A stretch of DNA of 64,000 bases from Anaeramoeba flamelloides (Eukaryota; Metamonada; Anaeramoebidae), in NCBI GenBank assembly GCA_027625915.1, contig JANTQA010000008.1, positions 10,913,001 to 10,977,000 of the forward strand, read 5' to 3'. The first letter of the stretch is position 1. Each line of letters begins with the position of its first letter. This document shows, one piece after another, positions 26,209 to 37,759 of the stretch. A model generated the notes under the pieces. That model was given only the letters and a program-made list of their open reading frames with translations. It made no database searches and was not told the DNA's origin. A program made the position numbers and the translations under genes.

Positions 26209-27249
26209 AGATGAAAATTAATTTGTTTATTATCCAATAATTCAATTCTTCATTTTTTTTCGTTCTAAAAAATAATTTTTTTAAATAGATCACAATGATT
26301 GTTGATAAAAATTATAGAAAATATTTGCAAAATATTCCTTAATATCAATACAAAGTTAATAAATTATTTAAAAATAAAAATCAACAATTCTGTTTCTTTT
26401 CTTTTATATGGACCATAAATGTTAACTATTTTTATTATTTTTTTTTTGTTAAAAACTTTTCTTATTCTGAAATTTAACTTCTCTTTCAAAATCAAGAGTC
26501 TTTAAATGTTCAGAATATAGAATTAACTCCAAAAAAGTGGGGTAATTGTATTACAAAATTTCTTTTTTTTTAACCAAATCCTCATAAAACTATTCAAATA
26601 TCCAAAATCATTATTCATCATTAATTGATCGTTGATAAAAATTCAATTTGTTATTGTTATTGAAGATATGTAAATGATACTCTAAATGGGTTTTGAATTA
26701 AATTTCCTCAAAGGTAATTCAAGACTAAAATCATTGATTCCACAATTTTTCAAGGGAAAGACACACCCAAAATTTTTTTATATTTAAAAAGCAAAAGCAA
26801 AAAATTGAAAAGAAGAGAGGAAAAATGAAATTTAAAAAGAGTTTATAAGAAGCAATTGGTAAAAAATCAAAAAAAAAAAAAAACACCAATAGTATCTTTA
26901 ATTAAGAACGACCAAAATCACAGCCATGATACTTTTGGCTGATTTATAATTTGATAATTGATCATGAATGTTCACTTGGGGGTATCGTTGTTTAATTATT
27001 GTAATTTCTTTTTTTTTTGATCTAATTTATTTTAAACTTTTTGTCATTTTTAGCCTTTGATTTTTAGTTTGTATTTTCAAATTATTCACATTTTCGTGTT
27101 TCAGTATCTCCAGTATTAGGAAGTAACCACTTGATTTTTTTGCTTTGTAACTCTTCTTCCCAATATAAAGAAGATTCGCCCAGGTAAAAAAAGGAAAAAT
27201 ATATAAATTCAATTTGAGTTTTTTTATTTTGAAGGGGGGAAACTAGTTT

Positions 27250-27440
27250 CCTCTTACAGCCGTTAGGTTTTCCAGAATTTAAAAGAATAGAGTAAAATCA
27301 TAGATTTTGCTCAATTCTTTTGAATTCTGGAAAACCTAGGTACTTTCCATTAGTTTTTTTTTTTAATTTAAGAATTAAACCTAAATTTTATTTAATTTTC
27401 GGTTTATTTCTTAAATTAAAAAAAGCTAGGCACCCTACAA
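27250..27440. repeat. Composite hairpin cluster, locus 3
   Basis: Module alpha hairpin at 27263-27338 (arms TTAGGTTTTCCAGAATT and AATTCTGGAAAACCTA). Module beta hairpin at about 27355-27425 (TTTAATTTAAGAATTAAACC against GGTTTATTTCTTAAATTAAA). Ends in CTAGGCACCCTAC, the inverse of the border phrase. Confidence 0.8.
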
Positions 27441-28424
27441 CATTTTATCCTAATTTCTAAATTATTGTTTAGAAATTTCAAAAAAAAATATAATTTTCTT
27501 TATCATGAACCATTGATAAAATAAATAATGATTTTTTATTTTGAATAATATCAAAGATATTATTCTTATTATTTTTGTTATTTGTAATAATTCTTTCATC
27601 CCACTTTTTGGATTTTTTTCATAGAATGAACAATTCCGTAAAAATTCAATTTGTTTATTAATAGTATATCTCATAAATAAAAGATATGGAGGTTTATTGT
27701 TTCAATTTTCTATGATGTTTTCAAAAGGTGGAAATTATTGGTTATTTTTTTCTTGTTGATCGAAATTTTTTTTTTTCAAAAAGAGCTTTTTTCTGGATAA
27801 AATATCTTAATAGCAGTTATAATTTATAAATTATAATTATTTTTTAAAAAATCATTTCGTTGTCATCTTATAGTTTGATTAAAATTGAATTTTACAATAC
27901 ACCATTATCCCCAATAAAAATTCTGTTGTTAATTTCCTTATTTGGAATATTATTAATGAACTGATTTTGTACTACTACAAAAAATAAGTACTGATTTTAT
28001 CAGTTCTTAAAATACTTTAAAATTTATATTATCCATTTACAAAAAGATCCGCTATCAAATAGATTATTGATTATAGAGTAAAAAAATTCTAAACTTTTTG
28101 AGCAATACCATATTTTTTTTTGAAATAAAATAAATATATAAAGTAATAAAATAACTAAAGTAACGGTTATTCACTACCTTGGAGGTTTCTGGAATTTTAA
28201 AGTGAATATATTAATCTTTTATTTCACAAAATAATCTAGATTACTTGAAAATTCTATAATGAAAATTATTTAAGTACTGTACAGTTAAGTGAATTAATGT
28301 ATTTTCTGGATGAAAATATTTATAAAAAAAACTGTTTCAAACATCATAATTGAACATGGAGATGTTAATATCGAAATTAAAAAGTTTTTGTGAAGAGAAA
28401 TATAGAGAAATTGAATTTCCACTA

Positions 28425-28625
28425 AGTCAAATTTCAAAATTAGTGCCACACTTTTTTATCTTTATTGTTTTCTTTTTTCATTTGTCTTTCAAAAAATAAA
28501 ATGATTACACCCTATTTTTATTTATTAATCTATATCAGTTATTATCTTCTAAAAACTTTATTAAAATATATTATTATTATTCAAAAAAATAAAAAACGAT
28601 TAACAATTTTTTTTTTCTGAAAAAC
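28425..28625 (+). repeat. Dispersed repeat R11, copy b
   Basis: Partner of 12620-12830; same order of shared blocks including TATTTTTATTTATTAATC and TATCAGTTATTATCT. Non-coding. Confidence 0.7.
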
Positions 28626-29350
28626 CAGCCACTATTTTTGAAATTTTATCTTGAATGTGACAATTAATTTTTTTTTCTTACATTAAGTGACAACCTAAAG
28701 TACCAAAATTATAAAATTAATAACATTTTTTTTTAATATTTTATTGTGTTGTCAAATTGTTTGAGATTAAATTAAAAGTTATATTCTCAAATAAAATTAA
28801 TTGTTATTAAATAATAAACAAATTTACTAATATTGTGACCTGTAAATTATATATATATCAAAGATACAAAAAGTATCAACTTTATAAATTATTGAAAATA
28901 TAAAATGTTCTGTTCGATATTATAAGTTGTTAAAAAAGAAAAAATATAATCATAAAAGTGATTATAAATTTATTTTTTTCTTTTATTTATTTTTAATTTT
29001 TTTTTTTTTTTTTCATTTTTGAAATTCAATTGTATAGAAAATTTTTCCAAAATAGAGGTGTATTTTTTTAAAGTTCAAATAAAAAATGAACATTTTTTAT
29101 TGGATTTATTTGTAAATTAGTAATATCAAATAATGTGGAATATTGATAATGGTTTAATCAACATAAATTATATTTATTTGAAAATAAGTCTATTTAAATA
29201 TTGTCAAAAAATGGAAAAATAAAATTTAAGGTTTTTGGAGAAAATTTAGGTATATAAATCTTGATAAAGGGGAAAAACATGGCAAGGGTATAAAGTTTTT
29301 TAATCAGGAAACAATAGTTATATCTTTTTAGTTCTATTGGAAAATTTATA

Positions 29351-29913
29351 TAAACTCCATTTCACTCAAAAAACCCAGCTAAAAATGAAAAAGTCATTTT
29401 TTTACAAGAACCAACCAAACTATAATTGTTTAGAAATAATAAAAATAATAATATTCGGATTAGAGTCGAAAATATTAAACTAAATACGTTAAAAAACTCT
29501 AATTTTTGAAAAAAAAAACAAAAAAATGTGAAAAATATTTTGGGCTACTGATATTGTAATTTTCGGTGCAAAATTTCTCAATTTCTATGGAAAATTAAAA
29601 TCATTGACAATAAGATTTTTTAATTGTAGATGTGTGAATTTTCAAAGAAAAAACAAAGAATCAATTTTATTGAGTTAATTTGGAGTTTCAGATATTTTTT
29701 TTGAATTTACTTTGGATACTGAAAAAAAAACAATAAAAATGAAAAAGAAAAAAACCAAGCAACAAATAAAAAAAAAAAAATTATCTAAATGGAAAGAAAT
29801 TATTTCTAATCTAAAAATTATAATTTAATTTAGAGAAGAATAATGAATTAAATTTGTACAATATGTTCTATTTCTTCAATAAAATTAGACCCCTTTCACT
29901 GAAAAAGAGTTTT
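29351..29913 (+). mobile_element. MITE family F3, copy B
   Basis: Left end TAAACTCCATTTCACTCAAA and right end CCTTTCACTGAAAAAGAGTT, same length as copy A (about 563 bp) and collinear throughout. The GGGCCC cores have decayed. Left flank is TA. Confidence 0.85.
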
Positions 29914-30083
29914 GTATATTTTAGTTATTCTTTTTTTGAAACCTAAGCTAAAAAAATGAAAAGTAATAACCAATTTTCTAAAAATATCTATATTGGTTAT
30001 TTTTTGTCATTTTTTTTCCCTGAAGATCTTCACATTTCAACAAACAATAACTCACACAATCTGGTTAATTTTTTCAAAGATAA

Positions 30084-30143
30084 GCAATATATTTTTCTAG
30101 ATAGGGTGATATAAATATCACCCTATCTAGAAAAATATATTGC
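30084..30143. repeat. Perfect 60-bp palindrome
   Basis: Arms from GCAATATATTTTTCTAGATA onward are exact inverses meeting at a central AA; I find no mismatch in 29 bp. It is unrelated to the other repeats in the window. Such perfection implies recent origin or maintenance. Confidence 0.95.
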
Positions 30144-30214
30144 ATATTTCCTCAACTTCGTACAAATAACGACAGATAATTTATTTGATCTAAAAGTCTG
30201 TAAATGTAATAAAA

Positions 30215-30765
30215 TACAATAAAAACTAAAATTAAAAATTTTCCACAGAGCAAAAACGTTCTAAACAATCTCAATAATACAATTTCATTGAAATTGGAGA
30301 TGATTTTGATTTTTGGATAAATATGTAAATCATTTTTTCATCTTCTAGTTTTTTGTTTTCATTTCATTTTTTGGATTACCTAATTTGTTTGCTTGGATCA
30401 AAAAATTTTTTCAACAATTGATATTATGTTAAAGTTGAGTTGTTCCTAAAAAAAGAACTCAAATAAAATTAGTTGGCAGTATCTAACCTTTGATCATTCA
30501 ATAATTCCTAATAGAATTTAAACAAATTTACTAATCAATTTTTTTGTTTTGCTCTCTCAAAAATTTTTAAGACATCCATGATTTATATTTATTGATATTT
30601 ATTTATTTATTTTATTGTGGGTATTGCAATTTATAAAGAAGTGTTAAAGTTTCAATTAGGGGGTAGTTCTAATTTGGTAAATCTTCTTGAATCGATTAAA
30701 TAAGGTTTTTTTTTTTACAAATGGAATTTTGTTGTATTAAAAATTTTGAATTGGGGTTTTTAGAT
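30215..30765 (+). repeat. Dispersed repeat R7, copy b
   Basis: Collinear with 3015-3556. It starts 70 bp after the perfect palindrome. Non-coding. Confidence 0.85.
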
Positions 30766-31100
30766 AAACATATAAAATAAAAACACAAATAAAAGTTAAA
30801 TTAAAATATATCTTGAAGGGTATGAGGCAATTTTAAGCAATTAAACAAAATTGTAAATAATAATAAACAAACAAAAAAAAAAAATTTTTTTTTAAATAAA
30901 ATAGTAGATAAAAGGTTAAAAAATCTCAAATATACTCAACTTTTGTTTTTTTTTTTTCACTTTTATTTTTTTTTGGGAGAAAATTTATTGTTTTTATCCT
31001 ATCCATATCTTTTTCTTTCTTGAGATAAAATCAAAGTTTGAAGAATGTAAACATACCATCAACATTTTATAAAAAATTTACAAGTTAAGAAATCATGATA

Positions 31101-31685
31101 AGGTATTTCCAAAAAAGTGGGTCATTTTTTATACATCTCATAAAAAATCATCTTTTTTAGTGGATGGTATTCGTTAATTGAAAGTACCAAATTAAGTTTA
31201 ATATTAATACTGATTGAATAAATGACTAATATGTTGATTTCTAGATATTTTCAAGGAACTATTTACAAAAAATGAAAAAAAAAAATAGCACTTTTTTTAG
31301 AGAAAACAATGTACGAGCAATTTCAATAAAAAATTGGAAATATGGAAAGGGCACAAAGAATTTTTTAAATATTAAAATGTAGTTGTATATTTTAAATTCT
31401 ATTTGTAAATTTGTTGAGATTTAACAAGTTATGAAAATGATTTTTTTGATCAAAAACAAATTAATAAACACTAATTTTCATGGCTAAAAAATATCAGATA
31501 AAACCAAGATCAGAAAATTTAATATCTTTAATAATAATGTAATACAATACTAAGACACAAATTGAATTATTATCAAGAATCGATAAATAGTTGTTAATGA
31601 TCTTGTATATTTAATTACTTTATTGAAGATTGAGTTTAATAAATATATTTTAAAATAAATTTGCCCAACTTTCTTGGAAATAGCT
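31101..31685 (+). mobile_element. MITE family F2, most complete copy
   Basis: About 585 bp. Left end AGGTATTTCCAAAAAAGTGG, right end the near inverse CAACTTTCTTGGAAATAGCT. TA lies on the left (31099-31100); the right flank has changed. It matches, in inverse, both halves of the interrupted copy at 59368-60702. Confidence 0.85.
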
Positions 31686-32483
31686 TCAAAAAAAAATAAT
31701 ATTATTATTATTTCCTCCCGAAATATTGAGTTGTAATTATTGCTGTTTTGTTATTTTTCCCAAATTATAAATCTTATATTTTTAATTTGACAAAGATATT
31801 TTCATAAAAAATTTTTCAATTGATGAAAATTAGTGAAAATTTTTGGAATTAGTGATAATCTATCGAAATCCTCATTAATCTTAGGATTACCATTAAAAAA
31901 AAAAACTATTATTTAATGAATTTCATAATTTTGATTCACATTGAAAAAATTTCAATTTGATCTCAAAATTCAATGAGGAAGTAAATTAAAATTTTTAAAA
32001 TTTCATTTTTAATTTGAAAAATGGAAATAAGGTGGTATTATGGTATTAAAAAAAAATAAATAATAAAAAAGTGAAAAGGAAAGGGGTGTTGTATTAAATC
32101 AATTTATCAAAAAAATTGGTTTTGTTTTCAAAAATATTATTTTAAAACTTCTAAAACAAAAAAAAAAATTTTGAGAAAAAAGATCAAAAAATAAAGAAAA
32201 GAGTGGTAAACATTCAAACAAAATTACCGATTAATAAAAAAAATTCTTGTTGAGAAATAATTTTAAACAAATCTGGAAAATTTTGTTTTGATTGTATAAA
32301 TAGTATTTTATTTATTTTGAATAAAAAACTTGAAAAGTATAAAGTATTACTTTATTGCCAAAATTGGATTTTTGAAGAGATAAAAAAAAAAGGGGAGTAA
32401 AAGAAATAAAAAAAAGATATTCACCAATATAAATTATTATAAAAATAAAATAAAGAAAGAAAGAAAGAATTCGGAAAAATGAT

Positions 32484-33586
32484 TTAAAATTCTTCTTCGT
32501 CTTCTTGAGGGAGTGGGATTTTGGTAGCCTCTTCGAGTTCTTGTTCATTCCTTTCCATTTCTTTTTGATCAACGGAAACGATTGGTGGGGCGAGTGCTGG
32601 TGCCTTTTCAAGAACCAAGTTATTGTCGTTCATGAGTCTTCTGGCGAGATAGATGAATGGCTTTTCAAAATTGTAATTTGATTTGGCAGAGATGTCATAA
32701 TAAGGGATGTTTTTTCTTCTGTGGAAGATGATTTGTTTGGCTCTGACTTTCCTGTCTTTGATATCACATTTGTTTCCAACCAAGACCATTGGGATTGTCT
32801 CACAGACCCTTACAATATCTCTGTACCAGACAGAAACGTTTTTGTAAGTATCCCGAGATGTCACGTCAAACATGACAATTGCTGCGTGTCCTCCAATATA
32901 GTATCCGTCTCTTAACCCTCCAAATCTTTCCTTTTTGTTTTTGTTTTTTTATTTTTTTTTTTGTTTTCAGAAAATTTCATTTTGGAAAAAGAAAAAAAAT
33001 AAAAATTTTTCAAAAACAGAAAACAAAAAAAAATTAAAAAGAGAAAATTAGATTTGAAAAATTAACATACTTGTCCTGCTGTATCCCAAACATTGAAACA
33101 AATTGGTCCTCTATTGGTATAAAAGACTAATGGATGGACTTCAACACCAACAGTAGCTAAAATTGAATAAAAAAAAAAAATTTAAATAAAGAAAAATAAG
33201 AAAAAATTAAAAAAAAAAATTATAAAAATGTTTAAAAAAAGACAGATCAAAAAATAAAGGAAGAACAAAAAAAAAGAAAAACAAAAAGTTATTCTTTTTA
33301 AATTTTGAAAAAAGGCAAATCAAAAAAGATTGAAGTAACTTACCAATATATTCTTTTCTAAATTCACCAGTAAGATGTCTTTTGACAAAGGTTGTTTTTC
33401 CAACACCTCCGTCGCCAACAAGGACAATTTTAAAAGTGTGTGCGTTTTGTGGAATTTCTTCGTACTATTTATTTGGATTAATATGATGTAAATGGTTTAA
33501 GGTAAAGAATAAGTGAATAAGGAAAACAAATAAAACAAAAAAACAAAAAAACAAAAAAAAAAAAAAAAGAATTCTTTTACACTCAT
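32484..33586 (-). CDS. Ran: Ran GTPase, four exons
   Basis: Small GTPase whose GTP gradient powers nuclear import and export. Exons, in reading order: 33581-33586 (codons Met-Ser only), 33344-33464, 33071-33156 and 32484-32930, giving 219 aa. All guanine-binding motifs are present: GDGGVGKTT (19-27), switch I up to GVEVHP (46-51), WDTAGQERFGG (66-76), GNKCDIKD and [12 protein letters not shown], the last strongly Ran-specific. The C terminus keeps the PALAPP linker and an acidic EDEEEF end like the DEDDDL tail of Ran. No prenylation cysteines. Introns are 116, 187 and 140 nt with GTAAAA, GTAAGT and GTATGT donors. The first six-base exon is inferred from the ATGAGT|GTAAAA join; the rest is secure. 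Confidence 0.93.
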
Positions 33587-34794
33587 TTGATTGGGTAAAG
33601 GCAAAAATAGATAATGGTTTTCTTTGAAAGGAAGATTTAAAAAAAAATGAAATGTAGATCTAAATTTCACCTTGTATTTATGTGTTACTGTTTTGAAAAC
33701 GAGATTTTGTGTTTTCGAAGAAACCACGAAAAATCATCATAATTATTTTCAAATAATTTTTAACGTAAAGTCTCTCAAATAAAAATTGGCTTTTAATAAA
33801 AATTTTGACACAAAAAGGAAATTCTAGTTTAAGTGGAGTGGTGTCTGTGTATGACATTTTTTACCCTGATCTAAATCTATTTCAATCGAGTAATCAATTA
33901 TTTACCATTTTGTATTGAAATAAGCAAATTGAAAATTTGGTCGAATATTTTACCAAAAATGTTCAATAACAGCACAACCTAAAATATAATTTCTTCGTAT
34001 ATCTGATAAGTACAAAATTATCTCTTTTTTTAAATTCTAGTTACCTTATTTATTTTTTTTACCAAAGGTAATAGAGTAATTATTTAAACAAGGGTACAAT
34101 TAAACCCGATAAGTCAACTTCCTTTATCAACTTTAGAGAGATGAGCAATCATTTTTTAAAAGAGCTAATTTGACCTAATTATATTTTCAGTCAAAAAGAA
34201 TCTAAGATCCTTTTTTAGGTTTGGATCTTTGGATCAAATTCTGAAAAAGAAAAATTTTCAAAAAAATTTTTATTTGAAGAAATCTCACTTTTAGAAATTT
34301 CTTAGACTCTGTATTAATAAATAACCTTGAACCTTTAATCTTATTTTAAAAATAAAGTAGAAATAAACCAAATATCGAATCCTATAAGATCAAAAAAAAT
34401 TGATCTTCTATTTTATTCACAAATATTTATTAAATTTCTTGAAATTTAAAGATTAGGCAATATTTTTTTTTTCAAATATTAAGAGTATAAGCAAGGAAAT
34501 TTTTTTTTTAAAATCGGTTATTTGAGAATATCTATGATTTTTTTTTTATTAGAAATCTGCATTTGAAATGGTTTTATTTGTTTGAAAATCTTTTAAAAAA
34601 ATTTAGAAATAATTGTAAAGTCTATTCAGACACTTGATCTTTGTTTTGTTCATAACCCACCAAATGAATTAAGATTGAGTAATTAATTATTGATTATAAA
34701 TAATCAAAATAAAAATTATTTCTTTATATTATATGTTAAAATATTCAGGCTTTGTAAAAGTATTTTGATATAATCTAGAATTTGACTGTTTGGT

Positions 34795-35290
34795 TCTTTT
34801 TCTCGTACTTTTTTAACTAATAAAAAGAGGAAAAATTGATTTGAACTGTTCTTTGAATCATAAAATATATTTTTTCAAGTACAAAATTGAATATTGATAA
34901 TTTTTTCTTAAAATAAAGTCATTTTCTTATACTGAGTAATTCCAAGAATTTAGTGAGTTTTATTTTTAAAGTATATTTTTGTACACTTTCTTTACAGATA
35001 TTATTATTTCTTTCTTCTTTCAAAGAAAATAATTTTTTTTTAAATAATTCAAAAATATATTGAATTTTTAAGTTTTTCAAAAAATGAAAAAAAAGGATCA
35101 AACTTTTAAAAACAATAATTCATTTCAGAAAATAATTTCAAAGGTAAGTTTGGTTTTTTATTGATCATATTTTTACTTAGTTTTTCAATTTCAAGATATG
35201 GTAAAATTTTTTTTGAATTTGTTATTAAATTTACTTGAAGATTTTTTTTAGTTTATAAGCCCATTAAAGTATTTTTTTTAAAGTCATTTT
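34795..35290 (+). repeat. Dispersed repeat R9, copy a
   Basis: Collinear with 60995-61460: shared AAAATTGATTTGAA, CTTTCAAAGAAAATAA, AGTAAGTTTGGTTTT-like and TTTTAGTTTA blocks in order, about 70-75% identity by eye. Non-coding, old. Confidence 0.7.
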
Positions 35291-36134
35291 TTTTTAATTT
35301 GGAATAGAAAGAATCAGAAACAATAAAAGAAAAGATCACAATTTATCTTATTGTTGTTGCTGTTGTTAGATATTTCAATGAAAGAATTTAAGAAACCAAA
35401 CTAAAGAGATACATCAAAATTAATGAAGTCTTTTCAATTCCAAAAAAAAAATTACAACAAATATAATTTACTCGATCCACCAAAGGTTTCTGTAAACAAT
35501 AAAACATTTTTTGGTTCAGTGGTAAATGGTTTTTTTATCATATTTGAACCAATTTTTTTATGAAAATTTCGTGGTATGATCCACCAAATTTTATTTTTTT
35601 CTTTTGGTTTTAAATTTGATTGTAATCTAACTTAATCATGTTCAAATATCAAAAAGAAACTTTCAATTTTTTAAAATGAACTACCTCGTAAACTTTAGAA
35701 ATAACAATTATTAACAATTCGTTATTATTCTTTCTTTATTAAATCCAAAAAAACAATAGAGAAATATATTTATTAATTTTTGTTAAATTATGAATAGTTT
35801 CAGATATTTATTTTGATTAATTTCCTTTTTTGAGCCTTTCAAAAAAAAACACACACTAAAAAAAGCAAAAGAACATTGAAGCTATTTAATTTCTTTGTAG
35901 AGTTTATATATTTATAATAATATAATCTATCGTTTACCATTTTTCATTATAAGTTTTGAGATAACAAATACTGAATTTTCATTTCGATAATTTAGTATTA
36001 ATGTTTAAATAGGTTAATATTTTATTTGTATTTTTTTTTAATATCAGGTATTTTTTTTTCAATTATGAAAAAGTGAATTTTGAATGAAATTTAATAATTT
36101 CTTATTATTGAATACTAAAGAACATTAATATATA

Positions 36135-36325
36135 CAGTCAGTTCCACTTTTAAGAATAAAATTATTAAAAAATTTAAGGAAAAAAATAAGCTCAAATTAA
36201 GGCACATTTTTTGGAATTTTTTATAACTTCAAATTATTTAACTAGAATCGGAATTTTGTGCCTTAATTTGAGATTTTTATTGTGCCTTAAATTTCGTTGA
36301 AAGTTTGTGTCCTGAAAGTGGAACT

Positions 36326-36330
<5 letters not shown>
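36135..36330. mobile_element. MITE family F1 copy with TA flanks
   Basis: Starts CAGTCAGTTCCACTTTTAAG and ends AAAGTGGAACTGACTA, with TA on both sides. The left arm has lost part of its sub-terminal block. A (TA)n run follows the right flank directly. Confidence 0.85.
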
Positions 36331-36359
<29 letters not shown>

Positions 36360-37256
36360 CATTTTATAGTCAAATTATAATCGTTATAGCGAGTGTATTA
36401 CACGTTTTAAAAGGATTTGTATCAATAATAAAAGAAAAATTAATTTTGGAATATTTCAAAATGAAATTATTTTTTCTTTTAGTACTTTTTTTTTTTTTTT
36501 TTCGATTTTTTTTGATAAAGTATTTCATATGTATTTTTTTTTAAAATCCCAAATCATAAATTAGTTGGTCAAAAGATGTTTTTCTAATATTGTTGAAACA
36601 ATAATAAGGAATCTATCAAAACCATATTTGTTTCTATTGAGTTTATTTTTTATCTTCTATTGAAGAAAAAAATGAACCGTGTTGTTTTTCTCAATCTCAA
36701 TAACGAAATTAGAATTTGGGATTTTATATTTTTATGAAAATCTTTTATGATTTTTTAATTTTATTTCATCTGATTATAACCTATTCTAACATGTATATTG
36801 TTCTTCTTATTTTTTACTTATTCTTCATAAGTTGAATATAACGAAATAATCTATATTACAAAAAAAAATGATGGGAACTTCAAAAAAAAAAAGGTTTATA
36901 ATGGAATTTCCAGCTAAAGTTAAAAAAGAATAATTTATTGAAATCAATAAATCAATATTTAAAAAGAAATTTAATATATTAAGAACCCAAATAATAGGTT
37001 TTTAGTAAATTATTTTTTTCAAATTTCTGACTTGTTTTTTTTTTTTATTTAAGAGGTTATTAAAAAATAATAAACCTTTTTTAAAATATGTGAACTCATT
37101 TTATACTTTTTGAAAGAATGTTTTATGTTTCTTTATCCCAAATTTTTTTCAAAAAGTATTTTTCAATTTGTGGACCATAGAAATTTTTTTAATTGCAAAT
37201 TATTTTTTTTTTTCTTTTTTTTTCTTCTTTTCTTATTACAAATCAAAACTTTATGT

Positions 37257-37611
37257 CTCGATTTTTAGAGTTTTTTTGAGAAAAAAGGATTTTAGAAGAA
37301 ATTATTGTGACAAAATCCCTTCTGAGATACCAAATAAACCTTTAATCAAGAAACACCTTTTGGTTGAATATTCTCAGATCTAAAGAAAAATTCATTATAC
37401 CTGGATATAAAATATCTTTAAAAAAAAAAAAAAAAATAAAAATATAATTTGAAAAAACTTTCAGTGAGAGGTATTCAACAATAAAATCAAAATAAGACTC
37501 AGTTAAAACACATACTCTTGGTTTAAGTTTTATATTGTCCCTAACAAGGAATTATTCATAAAGATTTTCTTCTAAAAATGGATTTTTCTAAAAAAAACTC
37601 TAAAAATCGAG
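37257..37611. mobile_element. MITE family F6, single copy
   Basis: Termini CTCGATTTTTAGAGTTTTTT and its inverse, AAAAAACTCTAAAAATCGAG. Similarity between arms extends inward over about 120 bp with many changes. Lies 150 bp past the stop codon of the 752-residue gene, so it may supply 3' UTR or terminator sequence. TTATGT occurs just outside both ends. Confidence 0.8.
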
Positions 37612-37759
37612 ATATTATGTTTCAATTTATGTATTTAATCTTTAAAATTAAAAAAAAATTAAAAAAAAAAAAATATTTCTATGTCAAATAATTACAGTAT
37701 TCATAATTTTATTAAAAATTTTCAATAATGGAATTGGAAATGAATAAAATTTCAAAAAA

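Larger units (their letters stand above)
26209..32483. other. Intergenic region between importin-alpha and Ran genes
   Basis: The two genes converge here. No gene is supported. The region holds composite hairpin locus 3, R11 copy b, F3 copy B, a 60-bp perfect palindrome, R7 copy b and F2. A fragment CCAAAAAAGTGGGGTAATTG at 26532 resembles an F2 terminus. Confidence 0.7.
33587..37759. other. Intergenic, repeat-bearing
   Basis: The spacer separates Ran from the 752-residue gene, both on the - strand, and should include the Ran promoter side. It holds R9 copy a, F1 copy at 36135, a (TA)n run (36329-36358) and F6. No gene is supported elsewhere. Confidence 0.65.

Noticed and set aside
26528-26560. 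Possible further F2 copy.
   Set aside because: Only about 20 bp resemble the terminus; no second end or interior match is found nearby.
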